From Chrysomallon squamiferum (Eukaryota; Mollusca; Gastropoda; Neomphalida; Peltospiridae): 64,000 nucleotides of DNA. Below the pieces are notes generated by a model. It ran no database searches and was not told the DNA's origin. It saw nothing but the letters and a program-made list of their open reading frames with translations. The stretch is from contig CM022672.1 in NCBI GenBank assembly GCA_012295275.1, positions 23,031,476-23,095,475 on the forward strand. The letters are read 5' to 3'. Both the position numbers and the translations under genes were made by a program. This document shows, in pieces, positions 13,926 to 27,660 of the stretch. Position 1 is the stretch's first letter. Every line of letters starts with the position of its first letter.

Positions 13926-14420
13926 TGTGTGATATACTGATATTAATAATCTATAAGAAGCCTGATATTCTGTTATGTTGATATTGATAAGCAGCAAGAT
14001 GTTGATATTAAATGTTTCAGGAAGAGTAATATATTGATATATATATATTTATATATATATTCTTAGTAAGATTGCGTTGATACTAATAAGCTACACGAAG
14101 AGTGATACACTGATACGTTGATATTAATAAGCCACATAGGAAGCATGATATATTGATATTTTGATATTAATAAGCTGTAAGAAGTGAGATATACTGAGAT
14201 ATTGATATTAGTAAGCTACAAGAAGTCTGATAATGTTTTGATATTAAAATGCTATAGGTAGTATGATATATTGTTATGTTGAAATTAATAAGCTATATGA
14301 AGGTGATATATTATTATCCTATAAGAAAAACTAATTTACTGACTGATAGTATTGGTATTAAAATAAGAATGAATGATTTACTGATATACTGAAGTTAATA
14401 TACTGATATTATCATAATAT
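13926..14420. repeat. Decayed minisatellite, unit about 41 bp
   Basis: Ten or so diverged copies of a unit resembling GATATATTGATATTTTGATATTAATAAGCTATAAGAAGTGT (given here only as key elements: GATATATTGATAT, TTGATATTAATAAG, CTAYAAGAAG). The clearest copies are at 14105-14345. Copies differ by substitutions and small indels. Confidence 0.8.
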
Positions 14421-14621
14421 ACTAACAGAGTGAACAATGTACTGATAAATGTTTTGAGTGGTTGTCTCAAATATATTTTCTTAACGTACAGCACAATCTT
14501 AAAAAAATATAAAAAAACATTCTAAAATATATACGAAATAAATAAATAAGTAAATAAATAAATAATAAAGTAAATAAATTAAAAATTATTTATATAATAA
14601 ATAAAAGCCTGTAAAAACTCC

Positions 14622-14624
<3 letters not shown>

Positions 14625-14672
<48 letters not shown>
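14625..14672. repeat. (GA)n microsatellite
   Basis: About 24 GA units followed by a poly-A run. Confidence 0.95.
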
Positions 14673-14675
<3 letters not shown>

Positions 14676-17600
14676 TAAAAAAAAAAAAATGAAAACAAAA
14701 TAAAACAAATTTATAAACTCAAAAGCAAAACAAAATTAACAACAACAACAACAGTAATAATAAATAAACACATAAAAATAATTGAAATAATAAGAAGAAA
14801 TAAAAATAAATAAAACTGAAACTAATATTAATAACCCTATCCACCTCCCCCAATAATAAAAATAATAATAATAAAAAAATTAAAATATTAAATAATAATA
14901 ATAATAATCGTGCTCACCATATGCAACAATTCATAATTTATATGTTCCTATACGTATGTCAACTGCTATAACGTCAGACAGAAAAGGGACTTGACCAAAG
15001 CACGACGGCCTATTCACACTAAAGAGACAGAGTTGTCACTGAAGTGACGACGGAGTTAATGATGTGAATGTAAACTTCACATTTACTTTCTTAATGGTCC
15101 TCCACTTGTTCGGCACAATAACGAAGTGTTGGGTTATAAACTCGAGTCACAAGTACGACATGTCATATTCGGTTTCACCGCAGTGATAGCTACAGTTCAA
15201 ACTTGTAGTTAAGAAAAGAGTATCTTAAGTAAATAGATCGCAAGTGACGAATTGCTTGTTCTGTTCTAAATGGATGTTTCTGGTGATGTCGGTTCTTGTG
15301 TTTGGAACAGAAGTGTTAAAACTGCAGACTGAATATAAAAAATGATAAATTTTGACAGATATATAGAGGATATTTTTTAATTAATATTATTTAAAACAAA
15401 CCAAACAAAAACAAACAAATAGCCAGTTATGGATAAAATTATTTCTGACGATAGGACACATTTTGAAAGAGACCACCACCAACAGCAGCAGTAAATAAAT
15501 AAATAAATAAATAAATAAATATTGTTTTTAATGACATCGTGGCTATTATTGAAAATTAATGGTTATCAAGAGTTAGATGTGTGGGTTTTTTCCATATTTA
15601 ATGATACGAAACCACATCATGAACAACTCTTTCAGCAAACCGAAGGTACCAATTTAATATACCAGTTACTTTATTATAGACAGGAAAGTATATTCTTAGA
15701 TACCAAGTGACCAGCTGACCAACACTTACTGTAATTAAAGCAGGATACAGCACTCATGTCTAATTACTAGTTCATTTGAGCTATTTCAGTACAAAAATGT
15801 TATTTCATAAACTTTGAAACAGAGCAAAGATAAATTTAATTTTAAGTTTGATTCTTCATTATTCAGCACTTGTGATGAATTTATCAAACTCCTATGATAT
15901 CAGGAAATGATAAAACCTTTATATTCTTTACAATAAAATAAAATTTAAAAAAACCCACTTAAAAAAAAATCATCATCATTATTATTATCATTTAATTTTT
16001 ATTTTCATATTTTTTATTATATCAGTTGGAACAGTCTCTACCAGACAAATGTGTTGAATTTCCAGTGAATGTAAGCATGTATCAGATGACTGACTGAAGA
16101 GCATTAAGATCCTGTAGCGTTTGTGTTGTACGAAACATCTCAGAACATTACCTGCCTGGATTGGCCATGACAAGTTAAGTTTCCGCAACATGACAATTAT
16201 GTTATAATTACTATCATCAGCCAAAGCACATCTCAACACAAATGTCAAAACTTCATAATTGCAAACAGCCATCCAATTACCCGCCTTTGTCACTGGGCAT
16301 CCACCCCCACCATGTCATCAAGGGCTGGACCCAGGAGAAGCTGACACTCCCTGGAATTGTGGAGAACATTCACGGACACCCAGTGGCTGAAATTTGCAAT
16401 AAAACATCCTCAGTCATTGTATCAGTGACACACAGCAAGACATGGGACGCACTTCACCGAACCGTAAAGAATTGAGTGTAGAGAAAATCATCAGCGTGGA
16501 TGATGATTAAGCCATGTAGAAAATGGAACATCTAGCTGGGGGCCCACCTTGGCTCTGACAATACACTCTCACCGCCACCAATGAGCACTCTTTTATTGAA
16601 CCTGCGAAAAAATGCTTCCATTGAGGATACTTAAGTTGTAAGATGGAGATAAAATGTAGGGTGACAAAGAGAATGGGGAGAGAGTCAGGGATGAAGAGGT
16701 GGTGGTAATTCTCTTCCCAGCTGAGGCTTTGTGTGCCGTGTTTTTCTGCGTTTTCCCTGTCAAAGGTTTGGAGTTAGAGTCAAACAGGGTTCCTGCAGAG
16801 ACACAGAATTTCATGTTTGCACACTTGGTTGACCACATTTTGGTGTCACTTGAAAGGCTGCTGGCTTGAGATAAACACCGTTTTTAACTTGCCTGTTTAG
16901 TCAGCAACCCCCCCCCAAAAAAAAAATAAACAAAAAGAAAATTAACATCTCCACAGTATAAAATTATTTTGAATTTTTTCTTCTTTTATTTCATTTCTGA
17001 TTTTGAAAAAAAAAAAAAAAAAAAAAAATTATATATTTTTTTTAAATGCAGACTTAAAGTGAAAACATGCACTAAAATTATTTTTGGTTTCTCTTTTTAA
17101 ATAAAAATATTTTACAGGAGATTGAAAGATAATTAAATATAAACAAATAAAAATTTCAGTAGAACTGAAGTTCAAAGTATTTTAAATGCATTGCACATAC
17201 CAATAAATATATCTAGATTGCAATATCTTGATGTCTTGAGAGTTACCTGAAGAGGATTGATCCTGCAATCCACAAAGCCTCAGATGAATGACCTGCCCAC
17301 AAGAAATACTACGAAAGGGCAACAGTCAGAATGGTAAAATATTGGAAAGGACACATGACTGACCATAGCAGAACACATTTTTACCACACCAGGGTTTCAA
17401 CCTTTGACCAAACACTAATCCTCATTTCCCTTCTTGCAAACAGTCAGAAGAGATCACTGTGTCAATACACAACAGAGATATTAGAGGTCTGACAGTAATG
17501 GAGATTTAATTCAGCTTAAATTGCTTTAACTGGGCAGAGAGAGACAAACTTATTATTAAGGTGAAGCTAATAGGCACACAATGAAACCCCCCAGACACTT

Positions 17601-17844
17601 AATGTTGGTTTTGGTTTTAAAAAAATTAAGTGTGATGCAGACTGACAGCTGTTATTTCCAAGTAACCTACATTGATTTAAAACAATAGACGCTGTGGTTG
17701 ATGAAGGAATCATTATTGTACTGATGACTGAGTTACTGTTATATAGTATGATTCAGGTGTATGTTGACTGAGTGCTAAAGTGTACTCTGTACATTCATGT
17801 TTATATATGTATAAATGTAATAAAGTTTAAAAATCAGTAGCATT

Positions 17845-17903
<59 letters not shown>

Positions 17904-19439
17904 TAATTAAATCCATCCTCAAAACAAAGGAAGATAAACATTACAGCTACCACTACTTAAGAATTCCTCTTTTGTCATCAGTTTTGTTGAACACTAGTTC
18001 TAACAATTAAAAAATAATTAAGATTAATCTATAATTAATCCCCATTGACACTTTTAATTAATTTGCTGTCAAAATTAATAAATAATAATAATAAAAATGT
18101 TAATAATAATAATAACAGTATTATTTCAAAAGCAATAATCTTAATAAAAAATAATAATAATAAAATAAAAATAAATAAAAATTAAAATGTATAAAATAAA
18201 AACAGCAACATGCAAACATTATTTTTTTCTTAACACTTCACAAAATTCTAATGTCCTACCTTATGAAACCAACACGGGAGCTTTCCAGCCACAATAAGAT
18301 TAAATTATTGCAGCAAATAAAAAGTACACAAATACCAGATCAATAGATGGTGCTCCAAAAATCAAGGAGCGAGTCAAGTTGTATAAAGAACTCCAATTGA
18401 GACGGAGTGAAAAGCGTGAACGAAGAACTCAAACTTGTCTGACGTTAATCAGGCATCTCACAGCTCCAGTGAGCGGCAGAAATAGAGAAAATCTTCAAGC
18501 TAAACAATTATTGAACTGAGAAAAATTTCTTTCGTCAAGATTTACTGGTCCAAATGAAAACAAGGCAGTAAATTAATCTGATTCTTTCATTTTAGTCGTT
18601 CATCAATGCTGTAGCGAAATGTAGGCCAGACTTTGGGATTTAATTATCCTTATCACCTTACCAAGTAAAGAAAATGATGTTTCTTTATCCAAAACAAAAT
18701 CTGTGTTAGTGTATGCTGATAAAAGAGAAAACAAAACAATAATGCCTCAGGTTTTGAGGTGATAGATTTTGCCCAAAGATATTTTTTTTTTTCTGTTTCA
18801 CTTAAATAAATAGGATTAAAAGGTTCAGATGTCAAGTAAAATAGATGGTCATTTAAAGAGTTCATCTGATAAACAATTCTCATGTAGAATAAAAATTGTT
18901 TAGCAAGAATATTGGTCTTTTGTTCTATTTCCCACTTCTGCTAATAAGTGGTTTTTGCTTAATTTGCATTTTATTTGAGCTTTGTTATTTGTTTGGCTTT
19001 TCCCTAAAGGTTGGGTTTGTCACCATCCTATCATTGTTTTTCAGTGGAAAAGTAATCTAGGCCTTGGGAAAGAATAAACATTAGAATTTACTGATAATTT
19101 AGTACAATAACAAATACCAAATTGTGGCAGTTCTTTTTTTTTGTTGTTAAGTCATGAGCAACAAGTCAGTTCTTTCAGCTTTTATTAGAGCCTGTAACTA
19201 GTAAATTAATCAAGTTTTCATTTTCTGTGTTATATTTTACTGTAACAGAACTCAAATCTTGTGTGCCATTAATTTAGCATTTTCTTGAAATTGCTATTTA
19301 TGTTTAAAAAAGCGCTGATAATAAATCAGTTAGTATGTTGTTTATTTTTACCTACTTCCAAACATTTTCCAAAAGTTGAGACAGATTTATAAAAGTTTTT
19401 GAAACTTGACATTTTTTCTCCACTGATGTCTCACTTCAG
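14673..19439. other. Gene-free stretch with mixed-complexity block
   Basis: Block 14990-15330 and block 16010-16900 are of normal complexity. The latter carries short frames on both strands (plus 16242-16475, minus 15988-16293 and 16593-16838), none assignable. A 70-codon frame without ATG (about 18305-18520) encodes a basic, helix-prone segment (KIKERVKLYKELQLRRSEKR). The rest is AT-rich with CT and A tracts. Confidence 0.5.
17848..17899. repeat. (CT)n microsatellite
   Basis: About 26 TC units, uninterrupted. Confidence 0.95.
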
Positions 19440-19880
19440 GCTGGTTAGACTCCAGTAATCTGTGAGTGGACAGGTTTTAACTGTGATGGATCAGGAAGAT
19501 ATTTCACACAGCTCATCAGTGACTGAATCATGCTAATTAGACTCGTAAAACAAGTAATTGCCAGAAAGACTCATTTCTAATTACAGAGGGACACGGCCAA
19601 TAGAAGAGATGAGAGAAAGCAATGCAATAAATCATGTCTTGTTAGGTGACACTATCAACATGTCCTGGATGCTTATATCTACTGAGCTGTGGCCCCAGAC
19701 AGGCGAGCTTGAGCCCTAATTGGATTAAGATACAAGTATCGTGTTAGATTGTCTCTCTGTAATTATTGTAGTCTCTGTGTACAGCAGTTATCTGAAGATG
19801 TTTTATATCTGCTGTGTAAAACTTTTCTCAGGACTTGAAAGGAGTTCACTGGCTGAGTCAGTTCCTGATGTACCAGTCAC
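19440..19880. promoter_or_regulatory. Candidate enhancer rich in homeodomain sites
   Basis: A stretch of normal complexity without microsatellites. It contains the palindrome CTAATTAG (19533-19540), TAATTG (19555), TAATTAC (about 19578), CTAATTGGATTAAG (about 19716-19729) and GTAATTATTG (about 19759). No open frame of note. Conservation is unknown. Confidence 0.35.
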
Positions 19881-21069
19881 AGGAAATGTTCTACTTGGTG
19901 TATGAATTATTTGCTTTTCTGGTCAGTGCCTCTTAAATAATGTATTAAAGCTGTAGTTCATGCTTTCCTGTTTTTGGGAAGGTTTGTATAAAATACAGCT
20001 TACTGCTAATTGCTAAGAGTAGCCTGTGCTAAAAGAATATGATATTTTCGTTTTTTTTCAGTTGTAATAACCACATGAACTTTAATATTTAAAGTGTTGT
20101 TTTTTTTTTTTTTTTACCCATATAATCATTATTCACTAAAAACTGAATATCAGACTTAATGGTATTAAATTGCCTTTGATGGTTTGGTTCCTTGTAGCAG
20201 CAGATTAGGAACATATAGTAACAAACTGTTATTGTAAGAATAATATTTGCTACATCAGTAGCAGTAGTGGTTGTAATACCTTTTAATTAAAATGTAATTC
20301 TTAGTATATCTTCAAAAATAAAAACAAAATCCTTTAAAACTCTTACTACTGAAAAAAAAAAAAAAAAAAAAAAAAAAATAATAATAAATTTAAAAAAACC
20401 CCAAAAAAAACTCCCATCTTGAGAAAAGCCAATATTCAATCCAGAGAATGTTGTAACAGGGAAAGTTTTAATCACAGTAAATGACTAAAACTGTTTTGAT
20501 AATGTGATTTAAAATAGACTTATTATGCCCCAACAGTTAGATAATTAGTGTACTGTGATAACAGACTTCAGCATTAATGATAATGTTGCTGTTTATTGCA
20601 CATGTGGTCGCAGAGATAGATGTAATAATTTTTAAATAATGGCACAGTTTATTTGATTGGTTCTAAGAGAGTGAAATGTAAAAGGTCAGGACTGTTGTAA
20701 ATTCTTGTGTAATGTTATATTTCATAATCATACCTGGGAAAAAAAAAATTGAAACAAAAAAAAAAACAACTAATATTTTAATCATAGTTAAAAAAATTAC
20801 CTATGCAAAATAATTGATTTTTATAAAATTAATAAATACTACAACAATACATACTATGCTAGTTACAGCTACTACTGCCACTACTACTACAACATTATTA
20901 CCATTAAGCAGATTACTACAATTATACCATTACTGTTACTACTTTAATTATTATTGTTGTTGTTAAGCTGTTTAACGAAGCTGTTTTCAAAACGAATAAA
21001 TATTGTACACAATTTTACAGCATGTTTGTTCAGTTAAAACATAGATTTCTGAATAATGAATTAAAAGGT

Positions 21070-21400
21070 AACATTCTTTTTTATTTGGAATTATCAGTTT
21101 CTTTTATTTCAAATTCTCATTTATTTAGAATTATCTGCCACTTATTTTAATTTAGAATAATTATCATTTTCTTTTCATTAGATTATCTAATTATGTGTTT
21201 TATCTAGAATAACCTCTTTTATTTAGAATTATCTGTCATTAATTTGGAACTGTTTGTTTCTTTTGTTTAGAATAATTGTAATTATTTGTTTATTCGTTGT
21301 TATGTTTTCAGAATTATCTTTCCTTTTTTTATTTGAAATGATCAACTCCTTTATTTAAAAATTATCTCTCTTTTTTATTTAGAATATTATGTCATTCTAA
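21070..21400. repeat. Decayed minisatellite, unit about 30 bp
   Basis: Repeated TTTATTTAGAATTATCTGTC-like units alternating with TTTCTTT. At least ten diverged copies are visible by eye. Confidence 0.75.
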
Positions 21401-22804
21401 TTTAAATAAATTAAATACAAATTTCACTGAATATGATTGATCTGTGACTTTTCAAATCTTAGGGGAAGTTACCTTAGCTGTAGCCAGTTTAAAGAATAAA
21501 AAATTAGAAAATTAATAAAGAACTCTGATTATCTCTCTCTTGTTCTTTAATCCTCACATCATAACACAGGATTTTACCTGAGATGTTTGATGTGCAGTTA
21601 CACAATTATTATACTTAATGAGTTAAAACAAGTTAGTTTTGCTTAATGACCAAAGCATATTCATTAATTTTGTATTATTGACCATCACATTTCAAAAACT
21701 GATTTGTTTGCGTCCTGAGTCAACCCAAAAAATTTGCAACTGCAGTAAATAAATAATATTTTATATGAATTCATTTCAGACACTTGGGTTATTTCATTTT
21801 AAAATATTCTCACAAATTGAAATTGCTATAAATATTTATTTGGCATTTTATTTTTCTCTAAAACATTTTTATTGTAGTTACCTAAAGATAAAGAAAAGGG
21901 ATAAAAAAAAAGAAGAACATAAAATGAAATAAAATAAAATAATATAAATAATAAAAAGATGGAAAAAAAAAGAAGAAAAACATGTAAGAATATCAAAATT
22001 TTATTCTGAGAGAACTTAGCAATCCCTTATTTACTCTTTTTCTGCTTTCCCTTTTAACATATTTTTTTGTTTATTTTTAAATCTTTCAGTTTAAAAAAGC
22101 TCTGCTACTTTTAAAATGTATTATTTTTATTTCTAAACAATTTCAATCGAGCTAAATTTTTAATACGTTTCACTGACAGACAGTACTGAATTTCAATGTA
22201 TATGTATGAATAAGACTCGTAAAATCTCCAGTTTTTACTAAATTAAGAGAAAAAAAAGAAGGCTAACCACTGAAAAACAAATTGTATTGGTTTCGTTTTA
22301 CACGTGCTAAACAAAATGGCAAGTGATAGGTAATCTGCAGATTAAAGAGGTCCTAACATGATGGTAATGGGAAATCAACCACTGTTTTGTGTTGAGTACC
22401 ACTAAACCATGTTGGTAACACAATACAACACTAAAAACACAAAAAAGCAACTGACAGTTTAAAATTTAAAAAAAAAAAAAAGAAAAGATAACTTCTAGGG
22501 AATTTTGTGGCCATGAAAGGTGACAGAGTGTCTTAAAGTAATTATTTTTGATTTATTTTATTTAGGTAAAAAGCAAAAAAATTATTTATGTTCTTTCCTT
22601 AATGTGTCAGAGCCTGTTTATATACTTTTCTTTTATTCTGAAAAGGTGTAAATGTCAGAGAAAAAAGTGTCAATGTTGGTGGCAAAGTAATAATCAGCCT
22701 TGGTGGCTCTGTGAGCGTGATTTGGTGGTACGATGTTAACTTTAGTGATGCTGTAGTCATAATTAAATTTGTTCATTTACTGTTCAAGACGTTAGGTGTT
22801 TTTT

Positions 22805-23056
22805 TTTTGGTGACACTGGACAAGTTTTATAATGTTAAGCCTTTAATTTCATAGTCACCATTGATACACTGGTCAAGCCATTAATTTCAATGGTATACTG
22901 GTCAAAAAATAAATTTCAGTGTTAATACTGAACAAAGGTATATTGGTCATTGGTTAGGTAGTCTCGCCTTTAATTTTAATGGCGTACTTGTGAAGCCTGT
23001 CATTTCAGTAAAATACTAATCAAGCTGTTTGTTTTAGTGATATACTGGTCATGTTT
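22805..23056. repeat. Decayed minisatellite, unit about 35-40 bp
   Basis: Repeated GATACTGGTCAAGCC plus TTTAATTTCAATGG blocks. About seven diverged copies, including TGATACACTGGTCAAGCC, GGTATACTGGTCAA and GATATACTGGTCATG. Confidence 0.75.
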
Positions 23057-24430
23057 TTTAGTTTTGTTGTAGTAAATTTGGTAAACTTAAAATTATTTGT
23101 AATGTTAAAACAGTTACAATTAATTTTACAGCAGTTGGTACGTCATAATTATTTGGTGTAGCATTTGTGGTCTAACTTATTGATCAGATGAGTTTGTTTA
23201 TGTAAAAAGTGTACTGCCATTAAAATTTGCATCTCTCAAATCTATTGTTTTCAAATGCACAACAACAACAAAAAAAACCCAAAAATAACCAGCACAAAAA
23301 CCCCAAAGTAAAACAAAATAAAAAAAATAAGAAAAAGAAGAGAGACAAATGAAAAAGTGTAAACAATAGAATGAGATTAACAAAGAGAGGATAGAACTGA
23401 AATGATAGAGATATCAGAGAAGGAAAGAGACATATTGTAATAGAAAAACCCTTTCAAAAAGGAGGAAAAAGAGGCAGAGGGATTAACATCAACCATGTAA
23501 AATATCCTTTCTTAGGATTAGTTTACTGCTGAAAATACAGACCAGTGGTGATAAAACACCCAATGATTGTAGATCTATGGGAGGTTTTTCAATGAAGAGA
23601 TTACTACAGAATCTCCACATACAGTATCTTTGTCACATGGACTACTCAAATCACACGCTATATCCTGGGCAATTTGAAGAGTTAAAATATATCTGAATGT
23701 GTTTTATTAAAACTGTCTTATAAAATAAACAGCATAAAAATATTTCTCTCTCATAAAAAAATGATTTTTCGTATCATAATCGTTAATTATTCAGAGTATT
23801 AGTTCAGAAATGAAACAAGACAGAGCTATTTTCTGTTCATGCCTGAACAAAGTCCTCAACAATGAGTTTTCTTAGAGGAGGAGTTGGGTAAAAGATTATC
23901 TGTTGCAACTGATGAAAGTTGTTCATTGAATTAAGGCAGACATATAATATATATTTTTTATCATTACATGTTAAGTATGTTTCAGTACTTACTAATAATA
24001 AAGAGTATGGAGATACCATTAAACAAAAGTAAATGCCAAACACACACACACACAAACACAAACACACATAAATAATATTTTTTTTCTTCTGAGAAATAAA
24101 ATTGTTAATTTCAGTTATTAGATATTACCATATTTATGAATGGATAAAAAGAGGAAATTTTCATTTTTTAACTAATTAATTTTATAAAAACGATGATGGG
24201 ACAGTGACTGGAAACAGGTGGAACTTGTGAAGAAGGTCACTGCCTTCTAAAATGGGGAGAAGAAAGAAAATGTTATTATATAAAAATGTGATTTCCTGCA
24301 ACATGTTAAGGTGTGGCTGCAGCATTGTCTAAAGTGTAGAAGTGTAAAGACATCCAGATGGTTCGGAAGAAAAAAGAAAGGAAGTGAAATTATAACAAAA
24401 GAGGAAATTATTGGTATACATATACGAATA

Positions 24431-24461
<31 letters not shown>

Positions 24462-25016
24462 CTAGAAAAGAAAAAAAAAAAAAAAAAAAAAAAAAAACAA
24501 ATAGTAGAGAAAAACAAAAGCTCTTTTCAGCCAAAATGATACAGAATGTATACTGTAACCTCATCCAGTTCATTTAACTTGATATTAACAGTAAAATAAT
24601 TGTGACACATGTAATGTATACCAAATAAAAAACCTGCATCTTCTCATGAAACAATATGTTTCTAGATGTCAGTACCTGAGTGTATATAGTGATGCACATT
24701 TCTGTAAGTTATCGTACAGACAAGTGTAAGGGAAGAAGACTGCCACATTTCCATGGGTCATAGGTCCAGAATCAATCTCAATGGCAGAGAGCTGGCCTGA
24801 GATGTAGGAGGTCACTAGATCAAACCTCTTTGGTGGTCCATCTGGGCTATTTGTTTTTATGGCTCCATTGTCTAATGTAAGTTTGTAAAACGTATGATTT
24901 TACTGAAATAAAGTCAGAACTGGTTCAGTGGTTTTCACTTGTGAGCACAATTTAATGGAAATAAGCAGTACATAGGTATATATGAAATTTCTTTTCAGTG
25001 CTGCACGCGTCCTTCC

Positions 25017-25078
25017 CGTGTGTGTGTACGTGTGTGTGTGTGTGTGTGTACGTGTGTGCGAGTGTGTGTATGTGTGTA
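25017..25078. repeat. Imperfect (GT)n microsatellite
   Basis: GT repeats with ACGT and GCGA interruptions. Confidence 0.9.
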
Positions 25079-26727
25079 CTTACATACCTAATAATAACTT
25101 TGACTTTATTTGAGCATTCGATATATGCATAAGATTCAATATACATATACTGTTTTTAACGAAAAATGTGCAAAGGTCAATGTCTTTGATCTGGAATAAT
25201 TACGAAATGTCAAACATTGTTTAACATTAACATCATAGAGACCAGAATATAAATAATTAAAGTAAACAATACATTATATTTTATAATAACTACATAACTG
25301 ATAACTAAATATATAAATAAATAGTTCATGAGAAATAATAATAAATATAATAGTTTTTTTTTTTTTATTCTTTGAATAGGATCAAAATAACATTATTCCT
25401 GATATTAAATATTTGTCTGGATTAAAATAAATAATAACAGGGGAAAAAAAAAAAAAAAAAGGTAAAAAAAAAAAAAAAAAAAACAGCTCTGTGCAGTACA
25501 TTGCTCTGTGATTATTTCACGATCTGCGGATTCAATACATTCAGCACGGCAGCCCACGTTTAGCAATTACCAACCAACTTACACTGTATCAGATATCGCA
25601 GTGTATTTTATCCTGACTCCAGCGAAGAAACTACTAAGATCCTTATTGAGATTAACACAAATTTTTGCATGTTTCTTATCAGATGTGTCTGTCTACACAG
25701 CAAATTAACCACACACAAACAATTCCGATGCCCGATTACTTGGAGCATGGTGGTAATATTATTATGATTTTTTTTTTTTTTTTTTTTTGATTTTTTTAAA
25801 TTTAATTATAAACAGCTATCATTTTGATGACAGCCAACTGTGAGACAATTTACTGGGGTTAAACACTGACATTCTCCTACTGTGTGTGTACTGTCAGAAC
25901 TTAGACCTCGTGTGAGATCTGAGTGGTTATTGTGTTCGGCTCTGACTGCTGGTGCTTGGAGTGACTGCTGCATGCTATTCGGTACAGTTTATATTTATCA
26001 GTATCCACTGATCACATGTCCTGTTGCTCTTGAACAATTTTATATATATATATATATATATTTTTTTTTTTCATTTTTTTTTTTTTTTTTTTTTTTTAAG
26101 GAAAGTGAGGAATGTGGGCAGTTTGGACAGAACACTCTGGATAATGTAAATGTGGCAAATGTAACATCTTAAAGTGACTGTAAATTAAACACATGTTAGT
26201 TATGAATAAATGAATAAATGAACAATTTAACAAAACAACAACGACATGCAGATCACTCAGTCCTCTTTCTTTTGCCTCTCTATATATATATACAAGTGAA
26301 TGTAAACAATATACACAAACATGCACACACCAACAAACACGAATAAGTCTATGTACACAAACTTTGTCTCACGCGCGCGCACACACACACACAACCACAC
26401 CACCATTATTTCGTTATCAAAACTATTAATTTTCACTATGTCATCTTTTTATTTCATCGACATACATAATACGTATATTTAATAAGATGATTATTAATAT
26501 GTAATCTGATTATAAAAAAAAAAATATCTGACATTTTCAGATTAAAATGCACCACAGATGTCTTGACTAAATCTGCATTAATCTGTTCATTTCATTACGA
26601 GGTAATCGGACAGGTAAATTAAACAACAAGACATGTGATTTCAATCAACCACTTTGTTACCCAGTTCACCTGCCGAGAACATACGAACGCTATCAGCTGT
26701 GGATCTGGCCTCCAGACTGCTATTCTT

Positions 26728-26746
26728 ACACTAGGTGGCACTGCAG
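26728..26746 (+). promoter_or_regulatory. CTCF-like motif
   Basis: ACACTAGGTGGCACTGCAG closely matches the metazoan CTCF core (CCASYAGRKGGCRSY type). It lies in a small non-repetitive block (26650-26830). Confidence 0.45.
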
Positions 26747-27445
26747 TCGAATTAGCGGATTAGAGGCTAGCAGCACTGGCTCCATCGTTGGTCTAGATGG
26801 GCAGACCCCATAGTCAGGTTTATTCCGAGTTCTGACCTCGGTGATTAACTAATTAAAAGTTCAGTGATTTGGAATAGAAGCATTCAGTCATTTTTCTTGT
26901 ACACACATATACAGACAGGTGGACAGATACACAGACGCTATAGAAATAGTCTTTCGGTTCAAGATTAAGACATATAAACGAACACATGCATTTAAATCAT
27001 TCATACCCCCAAAAAAGACATCTCGACAACTTTGCACGTTTGGCGACTGCCGAACTAAACTATCTCTCTTTGCTCTTTTCAGATGACATTGTTTTGTTTA
27101 TGTGTGAAGGAAACAGAGATGTGTAATTTACATAATATACGAGGTATCGCGGGGTTACTTATTATCTATGCGCCTATGATGCTGATTCCTACAGACTAAA
27201 ATGTTTCTGATGACGGAAGTCGTACGCAAAGCATTAAAGAAAAAGGTCAAGAAAGATTTCTGTTTTTTGTTTTTATTGTGTAGGTCAGTGATTCAACGGA
27301 ATTTGTCGGCAGGGCTTGGAGGCAAGCCAGCTAGGACATCTCTGGGGTTTTACTGCCTTGGTCACTGTCAACATTTTGAGGCACCAAGGCTGCTGAGGAG
27401 GGCAATCGCTGCACTTACCATCAATGTCAAAATAAAATTCGAACC

Positions 27446-27660
27446 ACACATACATACATACATACATACATACATACATACATACATACATACATACACA
27501 CATACATACATACACACACAGTCACACACATACAAACATACAAACACACACACATTCCCCACACGATTCACACACACACATACATACATACATACCTATA
27601 CATACATACACCATACACACATACACGCAAATACACACATACACGCACATACATCCATCC
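27446..27660. repeat. (CATA)n/(CACA)n microsatellite
   Basis: About 215 bp of CATA units grading into CACA- and CATACACG-type variants. The long reading frames across it on both strands are artefacts of the repeat. Confidence 0.93.

Noticed and set aside
15988-16838. Frames on both strands in the GC-richer 16-kb block, considered as a transposon relic
   Set aside because: No terminal repeats, target duplications, transposase or reverse transcriptase motifs could be found. Left as unexplained moderate-complexity sequence.
27434-27447. GGTTCGAAT on the minus strand, considered as a tRNA B box
   Set aside because: The neighbouring sequence is a microsatellite and offers no A box or cloverleaf.
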